A stretch of DNA of 64,000 bases from Ceratodon purpureus (lineage: Eukaryota; Streptophyta; Bryopsida; Pseudoditrichales; Ditrichaceae): positions 26,272,987 to 26,336,986 of the forward strand of contig CM026422.1 of assembly GCA_014871385.1 (NCBI GenBank), read 5' to 3'. The translations under genes were made by a program, and so were the position numbers. The first letter of the stretch is position 1, and every line of letters starts with the position of its first letter. The notes beneath the pieces are model-generated. The model had not been told where the DNA came from and did no database searches. It worked only from the letters and a program-made list of their open reading frames with translations. Of this stretch, positions 1-9,700 are shown piece by piece.

Positions 1-282
1 ACTCTGTACTGTAGTTGTTGTTGCTGTCGTTGCCTTGTGCTCTTTTTAGGGTTCCTCTCCTCCCCCCCCCCTTCCCCTCTCTGTCGCCACAATGCTCTTC
101 CTTCACTCCTAGCCGACTTGCCCTCCCTGCCCCGGCGCCTGCCCCGCCTTGCATTCTAGGGTTTCTTTCTCTCTCTCCCCTCTCCCCTCTCTCTCTCTCC
201 CTCTTCCTTCTTCTTCAATCTTTTCTAATTTTTTTGGTCATCGCCTGTGTCACTGGGTGGTTTCTCCTGGATAAAAGCGGCC
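1..282 (+). promoter_or_regulatory. Pyrimidine-rich promoter/leader of the DnaJ gene with telo-box
   Basis: The stretch is dominated by CT runs (around 58-90 and 168-215) directly upstream of the DnaJ start. A telo-box (TAGGGTTT) lies at 157-164 and a partial copy (TTAGGGTTC) at 47-55. Telo-boxes combined with pyrimidine patches are known in plant promoters of translation and RNA-processing genes, which fits the SPF31-type product. No TATA box stands out. The transcription start cannot be fixed from sequence. Confidence 0.5.
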
Positions 283-1023
283 ATGGTGGATGTGGCCACG
301 GCCGAGGACGCTCTCCTCAAGGAGTTCTTTGCGGAGGTCAGCGATGTCGAGCGCGATAATGAGGTGCTGCGTGTCCTGGGCTGCTTTAAGCTCAACCCCT
401 TCGAGCATCTCAATCTGCCCTTTGATTCTGGCTTGGACGACGTTCGACGCCAGTACCGCAAATTGTCCTTGCTCATCCATCCTGACAAGTGCAAGCATCC
501 TCGGGCTAATGAAGCCTTCGCCGCTCTCGCCAAAGCGCAGCAATTGTTGTTAGACCCGTCGGAACGTGATTACATTGTTTCGCAAATTAACGCGGCCAGG
601 GATGAGTTGCGCGCTGATCGAAGGAAGAAGTTGAAACGTGATAATGCCTCCAAAATTAAGTCTATGGTAGACGAGGGCAAATTTGAGAATCAGTTTGAGC
701 AGTCGGACGATTTCCGGCAGGCGTGGAAGATGCGCGTGCGAGAGATGTTGACAGAACAGGAGTGGAGACGCAGGAAGCTTACCATGCGCATCTCAGAAGA
801 GGAAGGTAGGGTGAAGAAGGAGGAAGAGGAGACACGGGAGATGTGGAAGCACAAGCGGGAGCACGAGGAGAAGTGGGAAGAAACCAGAGAGAATAGGGTT
901 TCTAGTTGGCGGGATTTCCAGAAAGGTGGTAAGAAGGCCAAGAGGGGTGAACTCCGCCCCCCGAAGCTGAAAACAGAGGACCCCAACAAGTCTTACGTGC
1001 AACGGCCTGTGAAGAAAGGATAA
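283..1023 (+). CDS. DnaJ-domain protein, DNAJC8/SPF31 family (spliceosome-associated)
   Basis: The product is a 246-aa intronless protein. The J domain lies at about residues 39-100, with helix II residues (RRQYRKLSLL) followed by the HPD loop at residues 66-68 (IHPDKCKHP) and helix III (ANEAFAALAKAQQ). The second half is a highly charged coiled coil (KSMVDEGKFENQF, then RRRKL and KKEEEETREMW), ending in the family's conserved basic tail (GELRPPKLKTEDPNKSY). This is the layout of human DNAJC8 and plant SPF31 homologues, which associate with the spliceosome, and the length matches. The reading frame is open upstream only from a GTG at 247; the ATG at 283 in context GCGGCCATGG is the first good start. 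Stimulation of an Hsp70 ATPase is a family property, not seen here. A poly(A)-like AATAAA lies at 1055-1060. Confidence 0.93.
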   Translation: MVDVATAEDALLKEFFAEVSDVERDNEVLRVLGCFKLNPFEHLNLPFDSGLDDVRRQYRKLSLLIHPDKCKHPRANEAFAALAKAQQLLLDPSERDYIVSQINAARDELRADRRKKLKRDNASKIKSMVDEGKFENQFEQSDDFRQAWKMRVREMLTEQEWRRRKLTMRISEEEGRVKKEEEETREMWKHKREHEEKWEETRENRVSSWRDFQKGGKKAKRGELRPPKLKTEDPNKSYVQRPVKKG

Positions 1024-3512
1024 ATCCCGTATCACCTGGTAGGTCATCTTCTGAAATAAACCCTTCCTTTCCAGCTGCAAGGGACACATGAACGTTTGGT
1101 TAGGTCATTCTTTGACTGAGGTGAGGCTTTTGGCATGAATCCTTTCGCGCGTTCGCCAACTTCTTCGATGTCGAGGTTTTCATGTCCAGAGATTTCCATG
1201 CGAGTTCAATGACAATCTGCAGTCTCGTTTGGGTTTTCGATTGTGGAGAGCCTTGATTTGTGTGGTGTTTGAAAGTGTCCACGGGGTACTCTTTCTTGTT
1301 CAGCCGATGAAAACTTCACCTCGCCTCTTTTTGTTACTGGTCTATGGGGTCCCTATGAGAGAAATTATGAAGAAAGGCTTCAAATCGAGACGTCAACTAT
1401 TTGGGGAGATTAGTGTGATGAGAAGACATGTTTGCAGTCTCAGGGGCTTGGAAATAGTGTTCGGGATGTTCTCTCGCCTGAGAGACTGAAAAAATTGTAG
1501 CGGATGAATGTTTTGTTTTTACACTGCAATCTTCTCGAGGTACACATTGTAATAGGTTTTAAATTTTTTAATTGTATGTTCTACCTAAAGGAATAGCAAC
1601 CTCTAAAAGTATTAGCTTCCATGAATAACCACACTGCATTTCTCTGTTGTGTGAAGATTAAAGTGAATATTGTTATCGACCAGGTCTTGCAATCCATGAA
1701 GCATGAGAGGTTCCTGTACTTTTTTGGTTTCAACAGTGTGGGCTTGAATTGTATGTTATGTGTCATCTTTCAATTCAAAATGTTGCAATTCAAGGCGAGT
1801 TAGTTTTGGTTGTTAGTATGAGAAGCTCTTGGATTACTGAACATGTTTTGATGATTGGAACTCCTTTTTGTTTAATCAGGTCCAAGAGGTGCAATACTTT
1901 GTATTTGATCACCTGGCAAGAGGTAAATGTAGATTACAACCGGAGATGGTGCTTCATGAGTTTACTCAACTTTCAAGGGCCTCCTTGAAGTCTGTTGTTG
2001 TTTGCGGAAGAAATGGTTTGAAGATGCTGTAGATATAACCATGATGGTCAGCACTCAGACTTTGCTTTATGGAGCTTGTATAGAAGCATGTCATGGGTAA
2101 GAAAAAGCACATTTAATATCTGTTTAAGAGGCTCCAGCAAATCCGATGTGTACAAGGAGGGGTTCATCAAGCTGGCATTGAACCGCTGTGTCATGTTTTA
2201 GGCTAGATGAAAGCTAGGTCGATCAAGTCACCATCCATATTCTGGTGTTCTTGTATATTGTTCAATGAATTCACAAGACATCTTATCTTAGAGCCATGCG
2301 ATATTTTTGAAAATCTGGATTTCTTTACTTGGCAGTGCACAAATTTTAAGATCCGAACCGCAAGTGGGATATCTCTGTAGTAGAAATCTTGTTACTCTTG
2401 GCGTACGAGATTGAAATTACCTAGCAGTTGCCTTCCAAAAACATTTTTCTTTCTGGTGTGAGTCTTGGCGTGGAGGTGGCTTGACGGTAGACTTTATTTA
2501 GATACGATATTCGTATGATGTTGTACTGTACAAACAAGAAAAATGGAAATGCGTATCATTCTCTGAAGATTGATATCTTTTATGTCAATCAGATGTGATG
2601 TTTCTAGTTTGGCGACTAGATACTCTGTAGACTATTGTCGCTCGATCATTGTGTATGCAATGCCTCTTTCAAGGGGATTGTGGTCACATGCGTCATCGTT
2701 TTCCTTTACTGTAAAAAGGTTTTCTACACAATGTCCTATAATAGACAATTGCACTCAAATAGAGTTTGCAGACGAAATAAGCGTATGACACCGCTCATCC
2801 AAAAACCAAACCATACTGACGATACTTTTGCCTGCTGCAGCTGCTCTCATGGAAAACATGTTCCCAAGTAGACTGCCAAGCTGGCTTTGCGAAAAACACT
2901 CTAGAGCAGCTACAATTCGTACAGTGCTACTCTGTTTCTATAGAAGCTACAGTGCAACTTTCTTCATGAAGAAAATGTGTTTGGTGTTCTTCGGTCCAGC
3001 TTGCTCCACATCCCAGCCAATTCTCAGTCGGTCTTGATTTCATCTGCACGAACGGGATTCCAAGGACGATTTTTCTCAGTTACAGATTCCAGAACGAGCA
3101 TCACTTCACCACTAGAGTAGACTACCACAAGAGTATTCCTGATAGTCTGTGCGAGGATGACTTGGATGCAGGACACAACAATGCATGTAGGCGGATGAGC
3201 CTGGTTCATCACAGGGCGTCCGGGAAACTCCCCAGTTTGGAATTGGAGTGCAATCTTCCCCGGTTGACCTGCTTATTTAGAAAGTCAAGGGGGAGAAGAT
3301 TACATTCCACTTTCAACTACCAGGGTAAGGGCTCCCCGGGCGCCTTGTGCATGCGCATGTCTAAAGTTGAGCAACACAATCCAATTCCATACTGAAACTA
3401 TCCTACGTTTTCAGTACTTAAAATGAGTTCATTTCTACTAAATGAAAGGTAAACATGAGCTACGGTATCGAATCGAATTCTCTTGCTCTGCTGCTGTAGA
3501 CATGAACCAGGC
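1024..3512. other. 3' flank and intergenic DNA, no convincing gene
   Basis: After the DnaJ stop there is an AATAAA at 1055-1060 and then about 2.4 kb without a conserved ORF. A GT-type donor follows the stop closely (CTGGTAGGTC at about 1037), so a 3'UTR intron is possible. Short ORFs here have no recognisable motif and overlap in several frames. I see no repeats or RNA genes. Confidence 0.5.
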
Positions 3513-4178
3513 TCATCTTATTATGTGATGTTCTGGAACTAACTCGATCGAGCACCTGTACAGCAACACAGGAACAACAAGATAGGATTGAGTAAAGGAG
3601 ACAGGGGCTGCGTGAGATTGACCTTGGAGCATTTGCAAGACGCTCTTAGAGCTCGAGTCTTCGCCCTTGATCATTTGCAGCACAGACCTGGCTTCTTCAC
3701 CATCATCGCCCTGCACCAACTGCTTGAAGCTCTTGGCAGCTGCCGGGGCGGAAGTTGTATCAATGATATAGCCATGGACAATGCGGTGGTGCTGCACCAG
3801 GGCATAGGTCATGATGGTGGCCCAACTGAGGTGTAAGCCCAGGAGGTATTGGCCATTAGGGATTGTCATGCCTGAGTTGTAAATGGCCCAGAACAACAGC
3901 ATGGCCATCATAGTGTGGAACTTGGCGAACAACCGGGCGCATCCATACGAATAGGAACCCAGCGACGAGTCCTGGAAGGAGATGTGTCGGAAACCCCAGA
4001 AGATTTGTGTCAAGGAGAGGAGGCAGATACCTGTAACACGGATGAAGAAGTGGGCATAACTGTCGGCTGCAAAAGACACCAGCATCGGGGGGGAGAAGAT
4101 GAAGCTCAGCGACACCCCTGCTTGAAACAGTACTGCCGTGATGTAGCACCAGTACGTTATGGTGCCGATGGAGGGCAT
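3513..4178 (-). CDS. Unrecognised four-helix integral membrane protein
   Basis: The product is 221 aa. Four hydrophobic segments are visible at about residues 7-29, 37-62, 82-103 and 108-130, joined by short loops; the loop after helix 2 reads WGFRHISFQDSSLGSYSYG. The tail contains a near-repeat, SVLQMIKGEDSSSK followed by SVLQMLQG, that could be an amphipathic binding motif. The frame stays open upstream only from a TTG; the ATG at 4178 (MPSIGTITYW) is the first start and places helix 1 sensibly. I do not recognise the family. The layout resembles small uncharacterised plant membrane proteins, but no function should be assigned. The last 25 residues are hydrophobic again and could be read-through into an intron, because an acceptor-like TACAG precedes them. 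Confidence 0.65.
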   Translation of the reverse strand: MPSIGTITYWCYITAVLFQAGVSLSFIFSPPMLVSFAADSYAHFFIRVTGICLLSLTQIFWGFRHISFQDSSLGSYSYGCARLFAKFHTMMAMLLFWAIYNSGMTIPNGQYLLGLHLSWATIMTYALVQHHRIVHGYIIDTTSAPAAAKSFKQLVQGDDGEEARSVLQMIKGEDSSSKSVLQMLQGQSHAAPVSFTQSYLVVPVLLYRCSIELVPEHHIIR

Positions 4179-5632
4179 CTTCCTTGCTGGCACCTTAGCG
4201 TTCTTGCAAATTACCAACCCTTCCCTTTGGTTGGGGCAGTTTAAAACGGCAGCCTCTCCCCACCTGTACTACAATTCAAAAATTGAAACGTCCCACTCGC
4301 TGCGTCAGATTTGCGTTCTCTGTGGGTGCTGAAGCGGATGTCCATCCCATCTTTCCAAAAGTGCATATATATGATGACAATGCTGAAGATGAGGAAGGCA
4401 GTTTTAAGAATGAGTCACTCATTGATGCCCCTTGGCACACAATATAAGAAATAGGTTAACATGAAGGCTCATGCACTCAAGAACCTTGACGATTCCTGTG
4501 TGAATGCCTTTTTGATGAAGATGCATAATAGAATACATTATCTTAAAAATTTGACTTCATCTAGCTGACAAGAACCTCGCAGAATCAAATCATTTTGCTT
4601 AATCATTTTGGTCACACAGGATCAACGCTAATTGTTCCCTCGGGCTACCACTTCCCAGAATTCTTAAGTTATAAGAGAAAATCACGTTGGAATATCAGAA
4701 TTCCAACATGCCATGAAATGCATCAAATCATCACGTAGAACACACAAACATACTGTCTGGGGGATGTGTAGCAAAAAGATGAGTGTGCTACTTTCCTCAA
4801 GATGAGTTGCGCGTCGTCTTTATCACTGGTGCAATTTATTGCATCACAAGAATCCAGGACGTTTTTCAAGTCCTCTAATAACACAAAGAAACTTGATTGT
4901 GCCTCGCAACATGCTAATGCCAAGTTCGATCATCGTGCTCGGACATAGAAAACCGGTCTGTCATCTGATGCTGGAGGAGCAATATCACTTTAATTTGTCA
5001 ATCTCTGGATACGTCCAATAAATAACTTCGTCCTGTCGGACCCCTAGTACGCTGCTTTTGCTCAATTGGGAGCACATGAGAAGTGATGTCTCCCATGGCG
5101 TCAAGAATTCATAAACGACTGATTGTGAGTAGCGCTGGCGGTGATGTGGGGATCAGGGTGGGCAAAGTCGATGGTAAGGGTTCGGAATGGGGGGCTGCCG
5201 GGTGATGCCAACATCCAAGCAGTGCCTGCCACGGACGAGAGGGATGCGGGAGGGCGAGGGCGAAGCGGTGGCCTCTGGTGTTGCCTCTTCACCAGCATAA
5301 TTTCCGCTGCATCATGAGTTTCGATCCCAGTGGCCAATCCCAAACGATTTTATTACAAATATGTTCCACGTCACATAAACACGGACACTGCTCTAATTCC
5401 TTGCGTCATTAGGACTCTAATCCAGGCATCATTAATTCATTCATGCGCGTATTCATCTGGAACCCAAACGTGAACAATTCGAAGAATCCGAATTCTGGTC
5501 AATCATGAGTGGAACTCCATTCAAGTAATTGTGACAATCCAATACTGTTTTACAAGTTCCCATGGCAATTTCACACCAACGCTTTCACTGTTAGTGGGAA
5601 AAGCCTCAAATTTCACTAGCTCGACGGAACAC
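4179..5632. other. Intergenic DNA between the membrane-protein gene and the Copia element
   Basis: About 1.45 kb with no ORF I can support. An 80-codon minus ORF at 5101-5343 has skewed composition and no motif. The segment includes the membrane-protein gene's upstream region (4179-4400). No repeat or RNA gene was seen. Confidence 0.5.
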
Positions 5633-5637
5633 AAGGT

Positions 5638-5890
5638 TGTAGAGGATCCTCGGCTTAAACTAAAACAACAGATAAAAAATGAACTAAACATTCTAGGTTA
5701 AATACTAATCCTGAGGCAGTCCCACTCGCTTAATCATTAAGAGTGAATTGGTTACAGCCTGCTTAGTGGTAGCCCCACTAACATGCTCTCAACTAATTCC
5801 ACCGTTACTCTTGAATACATTTGCTCGTACTGCTTTGTCAGTAGCTTGTTGTACTATCGCCACGCTGTTGCTGTGTCGATGACGCCAACA
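5638..5890 (-). repeat. Copia 3' LTR
   Basis: This is 253 bp, starting TGTAGAGGATCC and ending GCCAACA in plus orientation. Against the right LTR it differs by five single bases and by an inversion at 5833-5841 (CTTTGTCAG here, CTGACAAAG in the other copy). The outer flank carries the AAGGT target duplication. Confidence 0.95.
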
Positions 5891-5908
5891 CCTCCCCTCG
5901 CTCCAGTG
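5891..5908 (-). other. Copia polypurine tract
   Basis: On the element's strand the sequence GAGCGAGGGGAGG lies immediately upstream of the 3' LTR, the expected plus-strand primer position. A similar stretch, also followed in plus orientation by CAGTGACC, recurs at about 6662-6684 on the far side of the F-box ORF. Confidence 0.75.
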
Positions 5909-5949
5909 ACCATGGCGTTGGACGCTTTTGGCTATGGCGATCATCAGCA

Positions 5950-6621
5950 ATGTCGAACCCTCGGTGGCGATCGGTGGAGTGCCTTTACATGTTTGTAATA
6001 GGGTTATCATTTCAGCAAACGTTTCTGCTCTGCCTTTGGGTAATTAGCCTGCTTGTTCACAAGCTTGTGGATGCTGCTTCTGCGCTGTTGTGGCGATGGT
6101 TCGTGGAGTCTTTGATTGCGCACTTTTCAAGTCCCTCTGATCTCCCTTCAGTCGATGGCGGTTGTGTGTACTTCCTAACAGGAGGTAGTGAAGACTGGGA
6201 GAATACAGACAGCAGATCACCGCTTGGTACTCTGATCCCAACATTACCTGATGGGCTCGTTGAGGAGAGAGTTTGGCCGATGCTTGCGCAGTATCCCGAG
6301 CTCTTGCCTCGATTGTGTTGTGTCAACAGACGATGGAGAAGTTTCGTTGGCGATACTCTCGAATGGGGAGCTTTGACCTTCATCGTCCATGATACTCCGC
6401 AGCTGCACGATCCTGCTCCTGGCGACAGCGGTGGTTCGATTTCTGCTCGACTTTGGGAGTCGGAGGTAGCTAATTACAGGTTCCTGCTATCTGAAGATTT
6501 AGAGGAGATAGAAGCTAGGGTTAGGTATTCAGGTTTCGTTGTTAGAGCTGTGCCTTTCTATGTATCAATAGAAGGACTTCCTCCTGATGCAGAGGAGTGT
6601 CCTTGTTTCTACGATCTGTAG
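5950..6621 (+). CDS. F-box-like protein encoded antisense inside the Copia element
   Basis: This 223-aa ORF begins at a true ATG. Residues about 97-142 (LPDGLVEERVWPML, then LLPRLCCVNRRWRSFVGD and LEWGAL) match the plant F-box pattern: LP..L.E in helix 1, a CC.VNR.WR core and a W near the end. F-box proteins recruit targets to SCF ubiquitin ligases through SKP1. The remainder shows no Kelch or LRR repeat; residues 14-45 are hydrophobic and may derive from a retained intron (an acceptor-like TTTCAG lies at about 6011-6016). The ORF is entirely within the retrotransposon, between the pol stop and the 3' LTR, on the opposite strand. It is open while pol is riddled with stops. It may be a captured host gene fragment or an element-borne antisense gene; expression is unknown. 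Confidence 0.6.
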   Translation: MSNPRWRSVECLYMFVIGLSFQQTFLLCLWVISLLVHKLVDAASALLWRWFVESLIAHFSSPSDLPSVDGGCVYFLTGGSEDWENTDSRSPLGTLIPTLPDGLVEERVWPMLAQYPELLPRLCCVNRRWRSFVGDTLEWGALTFIVHDTPQLHDPAPGDSGGSISARLWESEVANYRFLLSEDLEEIEARVRYSGFVVRAVPFYVSIEGLPPDAEECPCFYDL

Positions 6622-6764
6622 CATTAGAATCCATGCATCATACCCGATGCTAATAGTGTTAATACCCCCTCTCGCTTCAGTGACCGGGCGGGCACTGAGC
6701 GTAAATCATGTTGGTCTTGCAGGAGCGGTGCTTCGACTCCTCTGATCTGTTGTTTCCTTTGCTA

Positions 6765-9700
6765 TTAATCTAAAGATTGTGGTTCAGCATCAGTGGATTC
6801 AATTGAGTCAAGTTCGCTGATTTGGATCAAATCTAATTTGCTACAAATTTTCTCAAAAACTACTCGGCCTAAGGCCTTGGTAAAGATATCGGCCAGTTGG
6901 TCACCCGTGGGCACGTACTGCAGACGTATTTCACCTGAGAGCACTTTCTCGCGAATGAAATGGTGGCGGACTTTGACGTGTTTGGTCCTGCCATGAAATA
7001 CAGGATTATGGGCGAGGTTAAGGCTTCCCTGGTTGTCGCCATGGATGGTTGTGGGAGTATTTCAGTCCTGAAATTGCAGCTCTCCAAGTAACCTTCGTAG
7101 CCAGATAGCCTCCTTGGTCCCTTCGGTGACCGCCATATATTCGGCCTTTGTGGAAGACAGCGCCACTGTGGGCTGTTTTCTACTACTCTATGTAACAGGG
7201 GTGCTTCCAATAAGAAAAATGAAGCCTGTTGTGGAGCGCCTGTCTCAGATGTCCCCAGCCCAGTCGGCATCGGTGAATCCACTTAGGTAATCTCCTCCCC
7301 CACGTTTGTAATATAGAGCAGAATTGATTGAACCTTGTAAGTATCTATAAATTGCTTAACTGCCTGAAGGTGAGATTCTTCGGGCTTGCTCATAAAACGA
7401 CTTACAGTACTAACAACAAAGGAGAGATCAGGCCTGGTATGTGTTAGAAAAATTAATTTTCCGACCATACGCTGGTACTGGGTAGGATCGGTGAGAGGCT
7501 CTCCCATATCAGGTTCTAACTTTGCCTTTTCGGCCATCGGTGTTTTGACAGGACGGCACTCTGCTAGACCGAATTCAGACAGAATCTCTTTGACATATTG
7601 ACGCTGGGTCATTAGAATCCCAGAAGGTCGGAAAATGAATTCAATCCCGAGAGAGTAGGAAAGAATTCCTAAGTCACTCATTTCAAATTCTCCCTGAATA
7701 GCAGCTCGAAGTTGAGCAATGTGGACATCGTGGTTACCTGTGATGTAGACATCGTCCACGTACAAGAGCAAGAGAGTTATAAGGTCGTGTTCCTTGAAGT
7801 AGTAGAGGTTGCCTTCAGCGCTTGTCTTCTGAAGTCCTTCTCGTTGGAGGTAGCTATCCACAGTGGAATACCAGGCTCTAGGAGCCTGCTTCAAACCATA
7901 CAACGCTTTTTTAAGGCGGCAGGCATGAGTTGCTAGAGTGGAACCTTCAAATCCCGATGGAGGTGTGACGTAGACTTCTTCCTCAATCCGGCCGTTCAGA
8001 AATGCAGTCTTGACGTCCAAATGAAACATCTTCCAGCCTCGATGACCAGCAAGCGCCACTACACTGAGTAAGGTATTCCACTTAATCACTGGTGCGAATG
8101 TTTCAGTGAAATCAGTACCTCCTTACTGCTGAAAACCTCTAGCGACTAATCGGGCCTTGAGCTTGTCAATAGAGCCGTCGGCATGTGTTTTGACTCTGTA
8201 TATCCACTTCGTAGTGATAGCACGTTTTCCAGGAGGAAGGGGAACAATGTCCCAAGTGTCGTTCTGATAGAGGGACTGAAGTTCTCCGTCCATTGCAGCA
8301 CGCCATCCGAAGGTTCAAGAGCGGCATGGATGTTGCTGGGTAGAGAGAGAGCTTGCGATGGAGGCATGTCAGCCACATGGAGATGGTAATCCGTCAAGTG
8401 AGATGGAATTCGAATGACTCGGCCACTGCGAGTAACTGAGGGCTGCAGGACTGGCTGCGAGGCGGTGGTTGAGCCAGTGTCTTCAAGGGATCGTCGCTGA
8501 TAGGTGTGAAGTGGCACTCACGCCAGGTGCGATGGGTCTGGGGCTAACTCCAATTGAACTGTGAGATCTGGCGCGTGGTGAGTCACGCTGGCAGGTGAGA
8601 CGGTTGGCCTGTTAGGGGAGCAAGGGGAATGATGATAGGACACCGTCGATAAGAATGGATCTGGTGTGAGATCGTCGAGATCAAGTCTGTCGATCCGGGG
8701 GACCTGTGTTTCTGATTCTAGGCAGGAAGTATGAGCCGGCGTCGAGATTGGTGAAGAGCCGTTGTGGCTGACGAGAGCGCCAGAGAGACCTTTGGCAGGA
8801 ATCTCGGTGAAGTCACCATGCCAGGATGGTGAATTTATTGATCGGGGATCTGGGGCGATATTGCTGAAGTTTCGGGATTGGCACGGAAAGGTCCGTTCAT
8901 CAAACTCCACATCTTTTGAAATTAGAACCTTGCGAGAGGCTCTGTGATAGTTTCGAAATCCACGAGAAGTAGGATCATATCCTAGAAAGATACATTCTGT
9001 TGCTCTAGGCGCCCATTTCTTTCGGGATGGATCGGTGTTGAGAACAAAGGTTCTACAGCCAAAAATCCTGAGATGTTTGAGAGAGGGTTGGTTTCCTGTC
9101 AGCTTCTCATAGGGAGTCATCCCTGCATTCCCTTGGGTAGGAGTGCGATTCACTAGATAGTTGGCTGTTGCGACTGCTTCTGACCACAAGTATGCTGGAA
9201 TCTTGCTTTCAAAAGCCATGCAACGAGCTTTCTCTAGTAGGGTTCGATTCTTCCGTTCAGCCACGCCATTCTGATGCGGTGTATGACTTTGGGTGTATTG
9301 CCGTAGGATTCCGAATTCGTCACAATATGCTTGAAATGCCTTTGTTGTGTATTCTTCTCCCTTATCAGACCGGATAGCCTTGATTTTGAAGTAACTTTGG
9401 AGTTCAATCATAGCTCGAAACTGCTTGAACTTAGAGAGAGTTTCGTCCTTCTTCTTTAAAAAATAAAGCCATGTGAACCTACTGAAATCATCAGTCATGG
9501 TGAGAACGTACCGTGTTCCTGATAGCGATGGAATCGATAATGGACCGCATAGATCGGAATGGACTAGTGCCAGCGGTTCTGTTGTCCGGGTGCAGTTGCC
9601 GGCGAGATCTGGCGATCTTGCTATCCAAGTGATGCTCTCATCTGCAGTTGCTCTGATCCGGTGCTCCACTGGAGGTTTACGCTTGCGGCTCTGTTTGCCT

